A stretch of 64,000 nt of DNA from Albula goreensis. Taxonomy: Eukaryota; Chordata; Actinopteri; Albuliformes; Albulidae. The stretch spans positions 12,309,131 to 12,373,130 of the forward strand of contig CM040742.1 of the NCBI GenBank assembly GCA_022829145.1, given 5' to 3'. Positions 13,684-26,800 of this stretch are shown piece by piece; the stretch's first letter is position 1, and each line of letters starts with the position of its first letter. Below the pieces are notes generated by a model that ran no database searches, had not been told where the DNA came from, and saw only the letters and a program-made list of their open reading frames with translations. The position numbers and the translations under genes are program-made.

Positions 13684-13830
13684 TGGGTAGCAGTGTTGTG
13701 GACTCCCAACTCAGATTATTGGTTCGATTCCCAGGGAGGGTCCAGCTTGCTCAAGGTACTTGATCTGAATTAGTTCAGTATATATCCTGTAGCTGTATAA
13801 ACAGATAGAGTCAGTAGATAAAGTCATCTA
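13684..13830 (+). mobile_element. SINE-like element, truncated
   Basis: GGGTAGCAGTGTTGTGGACT head, GGTTCGATTCCCAGGGAGG B box and GCTCAAGGTACTTGATCTGA body. The L2-type tail is missing, replaced by a short (TCTA)n run. Confidence 0.65.
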
Positions 13831-15593
13831 TCTATCTATCATAACCTCATGATGGGACGGGCTGTAGTGGACTGCCAATCACTCACTTGTTTGAACCAAA
13901 CAGAAGACCTCACCGCAGAAGAACCCATGATGTCAAATTGATGTTATACAGTTGCTGGCCTGTCACAACTCACATGACTTGTTTAAATTGAAAGATTCTG
14001 CTTTCCACAGCTAAACATAATGGTTGCTTCAGATCAGTTTGTTGCTGATACCCCAGTGTAGCTCCGTCCATTTTTGGTTTTGTGACTACTCTTTACCCAA
14101 TCATTACTCTGTGAGGGTCTTTCCTATGCTTTCCCATACTCCTCTAAAGCTGAGCACTTTCAGTATAAAATCTGATACACCCATAAATTAGGATGTCTTT
14201 TACTCTGCATTAATGTTTTACCATTTTTTTCTACCATTCCAGCTAATTGAACGACAGGCAAGCTTAGTGCATCATTTTGTTGTTAAGACCTCAATACTGG
14301 ATATGGACATTGACACCTTCTTCACCCCGCCTTGAATCATGTACATTTGCCACTTAAACATTCGACAGGCCAGCAAGCCGTTAATTCCCACATCTTTAAT
14401 TCAGGTAATGCCTCAACAGAAGATAATCCAGCTAAAGTGCTTTGGAGGGGGTCATAGCTGTTCTTAGTCCAGAAAGACTTGGGTTTTTGTCGTTCACACA
14501 CTTCCTGTACGACAGAACCCTTCATCCTGCAGCATTGATTCTTTTAAAAATGTTGCAATAAAACAGGCAAATATTATCCATATGTATTTCCAAAAACCAC
14601 ATGTGAAAAATCTGCATAATTTGTGCAAACAAACCAGAAAATATGCCCAGCCATTACTTATTGTTCTGTCACTACTGACAGAGGTCAGAGGTCCACTTTG
14701 TGAGGGGAAACAAATTTCTGAGATTTGAAGGGTGAAAGATGGGAGTGAAGCTAGCAAAGTAATCAGTCTTATTGCTCTCTAGTGGCCACTCCTGGCCAGT
14801 CAGGAAACTGCAAGTAAGTGATGGTTGAAATGAAGTATCATCAACATGAACTCCATTTAGGTCAAACTGCACTCATTTGTCAGGCATTTTCTTGCTTGAC
14901 CCAATCAAAACTGTCTCTCCACAGCCAGTGCAGCCATTGGTCCAAAATCATTGAGCCACGGATACTATGTGGCAGCTGCTTCAACTTTAGGTTCAAGGAA
15001 ACATCACTCACCCATTACTACAGAGTATGTGATCTGACCATGTATGGACTTACTTTTAATGTAGCATGGGGAGAGTGGATAAAAAAAGAATGATATGCTA
15101 AACTATGGGCCAAAATGATGCCCTGAACAGTTCTGTTGTAAGAGGGGGCTCCATGTTGGCACTTGGAGTCAGTCTGACTTTCTCTGGGCAATGTTTTGCC
15201 TCCCAAGCCAAAAAAAGAACAAAAAAATTAAAACCTAGGTAAAGAACTCCGGGCGGACCACCAGGCTGCCCAGACAAGAAACCTAAACAGAGAGGTCTCA
15301 AGCTCTTGTTTACTCCTTAAAAGTATACGTCTCCTATTTAAAAGCACCTTTGATACCTCCTGGGCTGCCATATGTGTTTACTAACGGCCAAGCAGGAGGC
15401 CACAGGAAAGCAAATAAAATTTGTTTAAGGGACTGTCAGTGCAGTCGTCGTAGCTTGAGAAGATTTTGCACTCTGTGCAACCTCTCTCTTGTCCTCTCCT
15501 TGTGGCCTTTCACTGCTGCTCGACAGGCTGAGGGTGGGGGGTACTGTCCCAGATGTCATATTTGCTAAATCTCCCCCCTCTCCCCAAAAACAG

Positions 15594-16670
15594 CCTCCTG
15601 TCTGAGTTCGGTCCCCGACCCAGACATCACGTGGTGGCCGAATCAATGCCCCGGGATCTGTGTCAGATTGAGTTGGGTCTGGCGGTGGAGATTCGAGACG
15701 CTGGTGCTGTCCAAAACCTTCAGTTACGGTGCCAAACACCCTCTCTCTCTTTCTATCCCCAATGCTCTGTCCTCTCTATTCCTGCCACCAGCAAAAGCCA
15801 ACTGCAAAAATAGTTTTTTTTTTTTTCCCCCCTCATGCCTCACTCAGTTTGAAAATGATGTTACAGCCACAGTGACTGCAGTCCTGACAGTGGTGGGGCT
15901 GACGCATCTGAACTTTTGACCCATGGGTTGCAGGTTTGAGTCCCACATCCGCATGCTGTGTATCGACCTTGAGTCATGATGCCAAACTCCCTTCCTCTTC
16001 TCATGCTATATCCTTTTCTTCAAGCCAAGAGCAGAAACCAGCCGTGAAAAAAGTTCATTTTTATTTATGGCTCACAGCTTGATAAAAAAAATGACATGGC
16101 CACTGCCATATTTCTGTCCAGATATGGATGGAGCTGAGGCATTTTAATTTTTGACCTGTCTGTTTTGGGTTTGAACTCCAGAAGGAGGGCTGTGTACCAA
16201 CTTTGAGCCACTATACCAACCTTCCTCTGACCTCCATATGTTGTCCTTCTCTTCTGGCAACAAGCAGAAGGTAGCAGCAAAAAGTTGTTTTTGTTTTTGT
16301 TTTTGTTTTTTTGTTTTTTTTTCTCCTACCACAATGACCAGAATGATAATGTGACATGACCACTATAATTAAAGCTGTCCAGACCACAGAAGACACGTTT
16401 GAGCTTTCACCCTGTGGGTCACAGGTTCGAATCCAAGACCAATGTACTGTGTATCGACCTTGAGCCACATGCCTCAAATCAACTGCAAAAAGAGCTCTAT
16501 TTTTATCCCACAATGAGCCTGATGATATCAAAATTACCGCAATCACTACTGCTGTCCAGACAGTGGTAGAAACGTGAACTTTCAACCTGTGGCTCGCGGG
16601 TTTGAATCCAAGGCCAGTATGCTTGAGCGATACACACACCCTTCCATCAACCTCTTAAGAGGTTTTTAAT
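15594..16670 (+). repeat. Tandem array of about five tRNA-SINE-like units
   Basis: Units of about 200 bp recur at about 15600, 15846, 16085, 16330 and 16500. Each has a CTG(C/A)-GTCC-AGAC segment, a B-box-like GGTTTGAxTCC or GGTTCGAATCC, then GTATCGACCTTGAGCCA or TACCAACTTTGAGCCA, a C-rich part, CAAGCxxAAGCAG, and a T-rich end. Units differ by about a quarter of their bases, so the array is old. Confidence 0.7.
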
Positions 16671-17127
16671 CGAAAGCAGCAATCTGGTAAATGAGTTACA
16701 GAATGTATAGGATGCCATGTGCTGAGATGCTTGAACGAGTTTGTCTGCAGAGAAAAACAGCCGATATAACATTAATACTGTTATAGTGCCTCTCAGTGTC
16801 CTCTCGATTTCAAATTAGCAATCGTTTAGGCTGGGATCTAGAGGAAGGCTTGACTGAGACTGCAGAGAGCCACTGGTGCCATGGAAAATTAGCAGGCTGT
16901 GTTATCCAGGTAAGGGGAGGTTAGAAAGTCTCTAATTCGATAATGTGCACTTTCGGTACGTTAAAAATCCTGCACACCACGCCATGAAGGGGAAGTCTAC
17001 ATGCCTCCTCATGTCATCTGATCCTCCAAGATACCTCTTTGGAAGAACAAAAAAAGAAAAAAACAAAACAACTTATTTTCTGCGCCTCACTGGTAATTTT
17101 GTTTTAAATTTAATCCCATTAAATTCA

Positions 17128-17288
17128 ACTTGTTGTACAGGACCTTAACCGTTAACTTCATCTTGTTGTACAGACATTAGCTTCAGCTTGTTGTACAGGA
17201 CATTAGCTTCAGCTTGTTGTACAGGACATCAACCATTAACTTCATCTTATTGTACGGGACATTAGCTTCAGGTTGTTGTACAGACATT
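17128..17288. repeat. Minisatellite, unit about 25-40 bp
   Basis: The core CTTGTTGTACAGGACATTAG recurs five or six times, alternating with CTTCAG or with a longer AACCGTTAACTTCAT linker. Copies vary by one base (for example GGAC or GAC). Confidence 0.85.
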
Positions 17289-20196
17289 CCTATGAACCAG
17301 TGCATGTGGAGTACATTTTTTTCATTGTTTCATTTTTATGGGGGATTGGGCAGGGTGACCGTGTAAGTAGCAGAAATAGAAATAATCTCTTCCAATCTAA
17401 AATCGATCTGGAAGTATCTTGAATGTGGGTTGGAGGAACTTTCACGATATGTGACTTTCTCTTTCTAATCCATAGTCAGCAATTTGTACAGGCAGCCTGA
17501 TATTTCAATAGATGTGGAGCAATGGCACAAAACACACTTTTTGGTTTATGTTGTTATGGGGATGAAAATGATATATTCTTTTACCACAAAAGTACTGGGT
17601 AGTGTGCCACAATGCAGCTTAATTGGTTAGCCGTCAAATTTTGGTAAATATTATGAGAAGAAAATTAGGCCTTTCTGTAAATGGAACGTACTCTAAATGA
17701 ATCTAGTGTTCAAAAATGCACAATAACAGTTAACAAGTATTTGTTTGTGAACTAAAAATGCTCTGAAAACACCTTCAGCATGTTTACCAATGTAAGCCAT
17801 GATAACATGGTAAGTCAGTTTTGTGGTACACCCACTCCCCCCCCCAGACCCCCGTGTGTCTGTCTGTGTTTCTCCCCAGTGGGATCTGTAATGTTCCATT
17901 TTTATGAGCTGGTTGACAGCACTGGGATGGAAAAAACAGGGGACTGAATAATCTTAGGTTGATACAAGCATCAAATGTGACCAGCTATAACCTCCAACCC
18001 CCCCCCCTGCCCCCTACTCAGCTCACCGCCAGCTCTAATGCACTTCCTTTTAACTGCATACCCCCCCCCCCCCACACCATTTCATTCCCATATCTCTTTA
18101 CCTTCCACGAATCCCCACTTACCACTCCCGGCTTGTTTGGTCTTGCTTTTTTTTCCCCTGGAACAGGAAAATGCTAAAAGGAGGAAATGTTGATTGTTTT
18201 ATGGTCCTTGTTCATGCACTTTTTTTTTGTTTTGAGGAAAACGGGGGAAAAAATTGAGGTGAAGTAGCCATCATGCAATTAATTCAATGAATGAATAACA
18301 AAAATTATATTAGGATTTCCTGAAATTGCCGTTATTACAAATTAACGGTTATTACAAATATGTGATACAAGTGGTGGTAAAATACCATCAAATATTAGTG
18401 TTGTTTTTATATCCAATTGCATTGCTTTTGATCAGGAAAAAAATTCCTTGAGAAATTTAACAAAGTGCTCGGAAGCAGACTTGTACCTTTTCTGTTGAAC
18501 TTATAAATCAGTTACTCTATTAAAGCATGTTAATTGTTAAAAGATGTGTTAATCTTACCTCTTGTTGAACTGAAAAATAAGTGATTACAATTTGTTGTCA
18601 GTCTTCACTGTGACTCTTGACTGAGGTTTCGTTTTTTCCCTTTCGATAGCATAAATTTTATGTTTGATGTTGCCCTTAGGCTGACTTCATTGGCGAGTGA
18701 GTAGGGCAAATTTTTTTTCTGCCTTTCATCTACAGTCAGTGAACCCACATTTATCCCTTGTCCTGTTCAATACAAAACACAGTAGAAAAAATGACATTCT
18801 TGCAAGATCTTTCAACAATCAAAACTAATCTATAAAAATATTAATTAAATGAATAACAAAATAGTAACGGCTATAATAGTAATAGCATCCATAATGATTG
18901 AGACATACTGATCTATTTGAAAGATGCACCACATTGGGATAAAAGGTTTATCTGAACCTAGTGATTGATTTCTCTGATACTTTGGTACTGTTTCGGATTA
19001 CAGTAGAAATGTTGCATCATGTTTTATATTTCCCATAAGCTCTTTTGGGCTGCTCGATGTCTGATCCTGTCACAGAACAGTGCCAGTGGGTGGAGCTAAT
19101 AAAACAGCTGTTAAACATTGCTTGTTTCAACGTTTCAACCAATCAGAAGGTTACACGCTATACAACAAAACACAAGGACATTCCCAAGTTACGGGTAGCC
19201 AACAGTAGCGACACCCTTGCATGACGCCTTATTTTCACATCATTAATGTACCTGATGCTGCCGTTCTTCCACGGTAAGCTGAGCTCGCTCAGGAGCCATA
19301 CCACGGCCTCTTAAGTCATTTGTTATTTCGATACCAACATAATAATATGAATTTGCATGGTTGCATGTGAAGGACACGGGTTCTTGCTTCTTACTGTCTC
19401 CATAATAAAATGGAAAAAGTACAAAAGGAGAATGGGATTCCAGTAATGATACATTACACTCATAGAGCACCTTTCATTTTACAGTGAAAACATCCAGGGT
19501 TCTTTACATTGGTTTGTGTACTTGATTGAAATGAAATGGATCTGTTATTTAATTTACATAGTTATGAGTAGAAACATTTAAAGGAAATGCATCCTGAAAA
19601 CAGAATACTAATGTGTTCAAAAGAAGATTGCAAAAAATAAGCTGTGTATGACCAGAGAGCCTCTTGTTCTGCTTCATCTGGGTAAATAAATGAACAATGT
19701 TCCAGTAGACCTTTACTGTGAAATGGAAAGTTTGTGACTCGGCTCCTGTCGATCATGTGGACGTCTCACCATCGTTCCCTCAAATCCCTCTGTGGCTCAG
19801 TGCTAAAATTAATCATTGCCGCTTACACAATTAATTACTGCACTGTAATTTGAGGCCAGAGCCAATTAATCGAATGCAACTGGTTCTAATTATACAACGC
19901 AGTGGCAGCAGGTTGAACTTAACAATGCTTTTGCATTGTATTCATTTATTTCCACCAGAAGCTCAGAGATATGAGTGCATTGGTCTTCAGTTATGAGGTT
20001 TGTATCTCTGAGGATTACTTTTAATTTCCTTGTGGAAATTAATGGTAATTATTTATTTTAATTTTTATCTAGAATAATACTTCCTTTTAATGAAATGTTC
20101 TTATGGTCTGGTTTTGAGTCCTGAAATTCTGGATGGAATAGTTATTTCTGGATGTAAATGTAATTTATTTGTGTATCATTCTTTTTTATATTTCAG

Positions 20197-20406
20197 AAAC
20201 TGGCGGCTGAGTGCCAGAGCGCAGGGTATTCCGGCACGCTGATCCCATACAAGTGTGACCTGTCCAATGAGGAGGAGATCCTCTCCATGTTCTCCGCCAT
20301 CCGGACGCTGCACCAGGGCGTGGACGTGTGTGTGAATAACGCTGGCCTGGCCCATGCCGAGCCCCTGCTGAGCGGTCGCACCCACGGCTGGAGAAACATG
20401 ATTGAC
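20197..20406 (+). CDS. DHRS11: DHRS11 coding exon 2
   Basis: The exon is 70 codons, phase 0 at both ends. The acceptor is tttatatttcag and the donor is gtgagt. It begins KLAAECQSAGYSG and ends GWRNMID. It carries the CDLSNEEE segment after the second Rossmann strands and the VNNAG motif that stabilises the central sheet in classical SDRs. Confidence 0.95.
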
Positions 20407-20804
20407 GTGAGTCACACACACATGCTGCTTCCAAACTCCACATCCAAAATGGATTAGATTCAGCCAGACGCACTTAGACCGGGATTCAGTCAACATTTGC
20501 CTTTGACTTTGGCTCACAATTAAATGCAAATTAAATTTTTTTTTTTTTTTTAAACCAACAGTTGGGTGAGTTCAGCAATCATGAAAACGAACTCACCAAA
20601 CTGTTCTTGTTAAGGAAAAGCATAACACTCTTATACAAGTTAAGGACAGATGTTTTTTTTTTTAAATCCTGCCCTTAGTCTCTTGAATGTTATGAGCAAT
20701 TCCTCAGAGTGAAAGGAGAACTTTTGAAGGACATGTTTTTCTTGAATTCTAATATGCTCAAAGGCAATGTAATGTAAAGACCCTTGCATATGCCCTTGAA
20801 GAGA

Positions 20805-20846
<42 letters not shown>

Positions 20847-23800
20847 GTGTTGGCAAATCCCGAATTCCAAAGAGGAGTTAAAACATCCTACATGCAGATG
20901 AAGATGGACCTGATGTTCATTGTATGAGACAATACAAAGATTATTTACAAACAGAGACCACAGGAACATGAGCATGGAGCAAAATGTCCATACAGGCGAA
21001 CAGGTACAAACTGTGGTCACAGGTGACACATTTACATATGGTTGCTGGTTACCTTGAATCACCCTGAGGGGTGCCAGTACTTGATTGGGTCTGAGATTCT
21101 ATGGTTACAAGACCTCCCCGGCCCCAGTCAGACAGGGCGGCACGCCTTTGCAATCTAACAGAAGTGCAAATATAGAACCACTGTATTCCTGGGGCAAATG
21201 CTGCGTTTCCACTGTAGATACTGTATTTTACAGTTTTATTGCCCCTGAATCTTATAGGTGTGACTATAATCAGATGTTTCTGATTGGCCAAGGTGTGCTT
21301 ATGAATAGCTTGCAGTGTTTCTCATCGTCATTAATGTGCCTCACCTTGAGGTGTCTCCCGACTCCAGGCATTCTGTCTCTGATAAGGGTGTCTGGGAAAC
21401 GTGTGTGTATATTTTTTATTAGCCCCTTCAGATTCGTGAGCCACCTACACCACATCATGATTAATGAGATGCAGAAGCTGACCATTGTTGTATTAGCAAC
21501 AAACTCCCTTGAAGTTGGATGGTGTTGAAACAACAGAGGGAGTAGTTTGTTAGGATAATAGTTATGAAGCTACATCCTTATCGTCTTACAGCAGCTGATT
21601 GGCAGACAGCTATTATGAGTAGTGTTACCATTATGTCAACCATATTTGTATTATAATTACACTGGTAGACGGCCTTCTGCTGGCTCATGGAGGCAGGCAT
21701 GATCCATGCGGCTGCGTGTTTGAGTCCCAGCTTCGCCATTAGCGGCTATGGCTGGAGGTTCACATTTGCGAGGCAACAATTGGCTCAGGCTCACTGGGGA
21801 AAGGGTTGGGCCAGTTTGGTCGGGTAGTCCCATCATTCTCTGAAGGCCGCTCCTGGTCAGCCGGGTGCCTCAAATGCATTAAGCAAGTGTATGCTGTCTT
21901 CATTATTCTCTGACAACATAGGCAGCATGTGATTGTGCAAGGTGAAAGAAGCTTGGGTTAATTGTCACAGGAATATTAAAGGACTAACATGTTCATGGTT
22001 GACTTCAGTGGGTGACAAAACAGTTTGCTGGGAAAAATGTGAAAATACAAAAAAGCTAATATTACTCTGAGCTTGTGGGAAAGAGAAGCATCACCTTAGT
22101 GTGAAGCATCACCTTATTACCCTTTTGGTTGCTGGTGAAGGTTAGGCAGCACTGTAGTGTAGTGTAATGGTTTGGGAGATGGGCTTGTAACCTAGGGGTC
22201 ACAGGTTCAGTTCGGTCCCAGATGAGGCGCTGCAGTTGTACCCTTGAGCAAGGCACTTCACCTGACTTATCTCAGTAAATATCCAGCTGTATGAATGGAT
22301 AGTGTGTCAATATGTAGACTGTGTAAGTCATTCTGGATAAGGGTCCAGTAAGGTAAAGGTCTGCTAAGTGCCCAAATGTAAACGTAGTGGCAGCAGTCGC
22401 TAAGCCAGTCGCATGCTAGCCAAGACATTGGTCAGATACTCTGAGGGCAGCTTGGCAGAAGCCCAATATGCTGTGTTTGACACACGCCTCCGTGTTGATA
22501 TAGTTTATTTTTAAATCGCCAACTTCACTTCAGACCCTCCTTCACTGCGTTTAGTTTAACTTCATGGGGGAGTGAGTGGGAAAGCCTAATTACAGCTACA
22601 TTTTACAGAAACGAACCCTTCTTGCTTCGGGAAAAGGGGGTTTTGATTATGTTAAAGAGTGAGTCTTATTTTTGGATTAAATGATCTGATAATATAATCA
22701 ATGGTATTTGTAAAGTTTATATTTGTTTTTTTTTTTTTTTTTTTTGAGTAAGCCTGTTGAAATTTCTTCACTGTTGGATCTTGCAATCTTAGTACTCTTC
22801 TAACAATCCAGGGTTCTACAGCACATCATAAACATAAATTAAAACAGATGAAGTGGGGGAAAAGACAGGCATCCTGAGTAACAGGAGTGTCTGCTTTTTG
22901 CAGTGTGTTTCAGCACCTACATTGTTCATTGTAAGTCCATTGTTATTGATTGGCTAAAGAGTCCACACACCTTGGTTTCAAGGCCTACATTGGACACTGA
23001 TTGAAATGAAGCCCCTCCCCCAACCCATTTAAAAGCTGACAAGGAAGTTCTGTGTATTTCTTAATACAGGACAGCACTTAGAAACTCAAGCTATTCCCGC
23101 TCTCCTCCTCTCCTGCCCTTTTTAACCTATGGTACAGAGCATGGACAGGTGAACGCACCATGGCTGAAATACAATAACAGCATGAAATATAGCTGGCAAG
23201 CAGGTCATACCTGTTGAGCTTACAGATCCTTTACTCTTTTAAGAACAACAATAACTTGGAACAAAACAGTTGCGCTTTTGCATCTGCTGACAGTGAAACA
23301 ATAAGTGGTCACAATTTAATATGAATCATTCTATTTGGCTTCTGAAGATTAATTCTATGGTTGATATTTTGATATAAGTCAAACAAGTTTAATTGTCATG
23401 CAACATAATATGCAGTGAAATTATAATTTCAATAAGAGAACTCAAAAGGGCTCCTAAACATAACATAACAACCAGTTAGGCCATATAATGGATTAGTTGA
23501 AAGCACAGTAAAGTACTGGTATGTGACATACCGGTTTTGCGTTATATTTTGTTTTTAATTCTGTACTGCTCTTGATTTTCGCAGTGACCTGTTGCCTGTG
23601 TATACATATCCTATTGTAATCACCACTTCTTGCAATTCTTCATTTTTTACTTTTGATTGTAATTACTGTTCTAATCATTTATTTTAACTATAAGCACTCG
23701 AGACTGTTGCTTTGGCGACAAGCTGCTGTACAAAAATGTAAATGATTATGACTGATTCTGAGGGACTCTTTTGTACATCAGTTTTTTTGTGTGTTTTTTT

Positions 23801-26800
23801 GATGCACATTAACTTATTCACTGCCCCCCACCCCCTTATATACCCAAAATCATATCAGATGTGCACTCAGAGATCCCCCAAGCCCAGCCGTGCCCCCTCT
23901 GCCTGCGCCACTGAGATGTATTTTAGGCCTTATCTAGGACATCAGTGCAGACAGGACGGGTCGTGTAGGCTGGGTAAGATAAAGGAATTATGGCAGGAGG
24001 TATTAAAAGGCCTGATATCTTCAGCCTTCAGCCTCTTAGTTTAACCGCCTGGAAGCCATGGCAGTTCTCCCTCCCTCTCTGTCTCTCTGTCTGCTTTTTA
24101 TCAGTATAACCAAATTCAATTTTTGTCTCTTGACCTCTCTTTACCCAATTCCCTCACCATTTTATATTTCTCTTTCCTTTTCTATCTGTCTCTCTCGCAA
24201 TTTCCAACACTTTAGCCACACCTCCATAAACTCTTTCCTCCACTAGGAACAGGCATATATTTATAGAAATTGAATATACTGCAGTATGGTGTATGTATTT
24301 GGACTGGAAAATACCATGGTAACCATTTTTAACAGAAATGATGTATTGTGAAGTGTTACTATGTCTTTTCTGTTGTTTATCATGTGTGTCATTTGAATTT
24401 TTTTCCCCCCCAAAAGTGTATATAATAGCCTGTCTGATTGGCTGCAGACCCAGATGGCCGTCCTCTAGGTCGGACCGCCGCATCTAATTTGCTGGTGCAA
24501 TGGCAGGTGCGATAATTTGCTTGCATGACTTGGTCTGTTTGGGCTCATCTTTACAAAGATTTGCCAGTTCCCTTAAATCCAGCTTTTGAACCTAACTTGC
24601 TGTTTCTGAAGTATAGGGTGACAGGTGAGATGTGTTCCTGCAAATTCTGACTAAATTGCTGTTCCAACAATGAAACAGGTTTGCCCTGTTTACTGTCCTC
24701 AACTCCCATGACTGCAGTAAAATTAATACTGTGCACCCTGCCACTTTCTTAGGCTGGTATAACGATGTGAAAATCTTCTTACCGACCAAACCTACCGTGT
24801 GGCTTGTGGCACGGCAGTGGCGAGGGATGAGGATTATGGCAGCTTTAGGCTCTCCGTGGTTTTCCCATCTGCCACCACACAGGCAGGTATATGAGAGTAG
24901 AAGTGCTGATCTAGAATCAGTTTTCCCCTGTCCACATCCTATCCCTTTATCTATTATGTGCCAAAATGTAAAACTGATCCTGGATCAGTGTTCATATTTT
25001 TAGTGTCACAGAGTGGGAGTACTGATCTAGGATCAGGTTTCCTCCATTGCACCTTAATCTTAATCCATGATGAGCTAGCAAGCCTAGCTGGTCCTAGATA
25101 CAATTACCTCTGCTGCTCCTGAGGCCCTGATCTGTGTGCACTGTGTGCCTCATCCCCTAGGGGGCACTGTGGACTGGACTGTGCTGTCTCCAGTCATTTA
25201 CAATCTAGACCATTCCACTGTGTTTTAGATGTTAAAAAAGAAAAATGGAAACACCTACATGACTGAGGTACAACAAATACTTTGTCTGCATTTTTAAAAA
25301 AACTTACGTCCAAAAAACTTTTATTAAACAAGAATGACTAGACAAGAATGAATGGACACAGTTATAGAGCTATTAACAATACATTAAGCAGCCATTTTAA
25401 TAATGCAGAAGCGGCTACACAGGTTGAGAAAATAATTTAATAATGAAATGTGTGACAGGACTGACTCCATGCCCATGTCCTTCTGCTTCAGGAGGAGACC
25501 TGTGTGACTGTGACAGAGGGGTGGATGTGGGGGGGTGTGGGTGTTTAAAAGAGCTCCAGTGACTGAGGCAGCTGGTGTTGCGGAGGTTTGAGGAGCAGCA
25601 GTGCCCAAGGTGATGCCAGCATGCAGCTCGGATGCGGGGGGAGGGGGGTCCTTTAGCAAAAGGGCAACAGTGGGCGGGGGTGGGAACGGAAACGCGTACT
25701 CTGGAATCGTGATGTTCTCACATCAATCTGAAGTACAGACAGGGCCAGCAACGGCAGATCAGTTACATTACATTACAGTCATTCAGTGGACACTCTTATC
25801 CAGAGTGGGAGAACATGAGGACATTCATCAGATTAATATATGCGGAACTATATACAGTATATTTATCACTGATGTGCCAGTGTCCATTAACTAGGTTAAC
25901 CAGAGCTAGATTACAACTCCTGAGTACATTCCTAATAAGCCTCAATATGGAAATGATAAATACCTGGTCTGAGAGCAGGCAGGCTGATTGGAAATGGTGG
26001 TCCAACACTTTGTTCATGACAGCTTTCAGTTGGTTATTCCCTTTTTTGTTCACTACCTGTATCTGCTTTTATGGCATGTTATTGTTTCTGCTTTATTTAC
26101 ACACATTATTCACACATGGAAATCAACCAGGGGGTGTTGTGGTGGGGGGAGGATGTCTGTAAAACAATGGCAGAGCACAAAATGAAAGGGCATGAATCAC
26201 CCTCCTCGTCAAAGTGAAAAAGGGCAGTGAAGGGAAGGAAGCAGGAATCTGTCTCTCTTAAAAACCTTAAAGTGATACTCCTGTTGACATGAATATAGCC
26301 AGTAAGCTGTAAGTGACTTAGTCATTATTTGAGCAAGCTAGCTTGACCAGAATGTTAACCTACCAGGTTTGGAGCACAACCACTTTTCAATCAGCAGCTA
26401 ATGTAGGGCTTGGAAACAAGATTTGTGGATTGTTGAGCCGATCAGTGACTTATTGTAATATGTAGCTGCTGAAGCACACTGAAAGCCTACAGACCCTGCA
26501 GCCCTCCAGGACTGACATCAGACACCATCCTCATCTCACGCTTTTTTACACTCAGTGTTTGATCAAGTTACACCAAGTTCAGCTCCCTCATCATGTCCTT
26601 CAGTTTGCATATGGCTAATTGTATAATTAAAAACACCCATAATGTTTATATCCGTGAACTGCATAGAAACACAGCCCCAGCTAATTGCAAGTGTGTCGTT
26701 TCATACAGAGAGATACATAATTCATGATTTGAGCTTTAAAGACAGACAAAATACTCATACTTCCACCAGCATGTTGGTTTTCTGACCCGCGTCATCGTGC

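Larger units (their letters stand above)
1..20196 (+). other. DHRS11 intron 1 (partial, over 20 kb)
   Basis: No coding exon was found here on either strand. I looked for a GC-rich exon with a TGxxxGxG frame that would fit DHRS11 exon 1 and saw none, so the promoter and first exon lie further upstream. The stretch holds SINE-like copies (8.7, 10.6 and 13.7 kb), an inverted-repeat element (10.1 kb), two long (TG)n runs (7.6 and 13.0 kb), a pyrimidine tract (12.4-12.8 kb), a tandem SINE-like array (15.6-16.7 kb) and a minisatellite (17.1 kb). The remainder looks like ordinary AT-rich intron. Confidence 0.75.

Noticed and set aside
15425..15813. Apparent coding potential around 15.4-15.8 kb
   Set aside because: The text is part of the tandem SINE-like array and shows no conserved protein in any frame.
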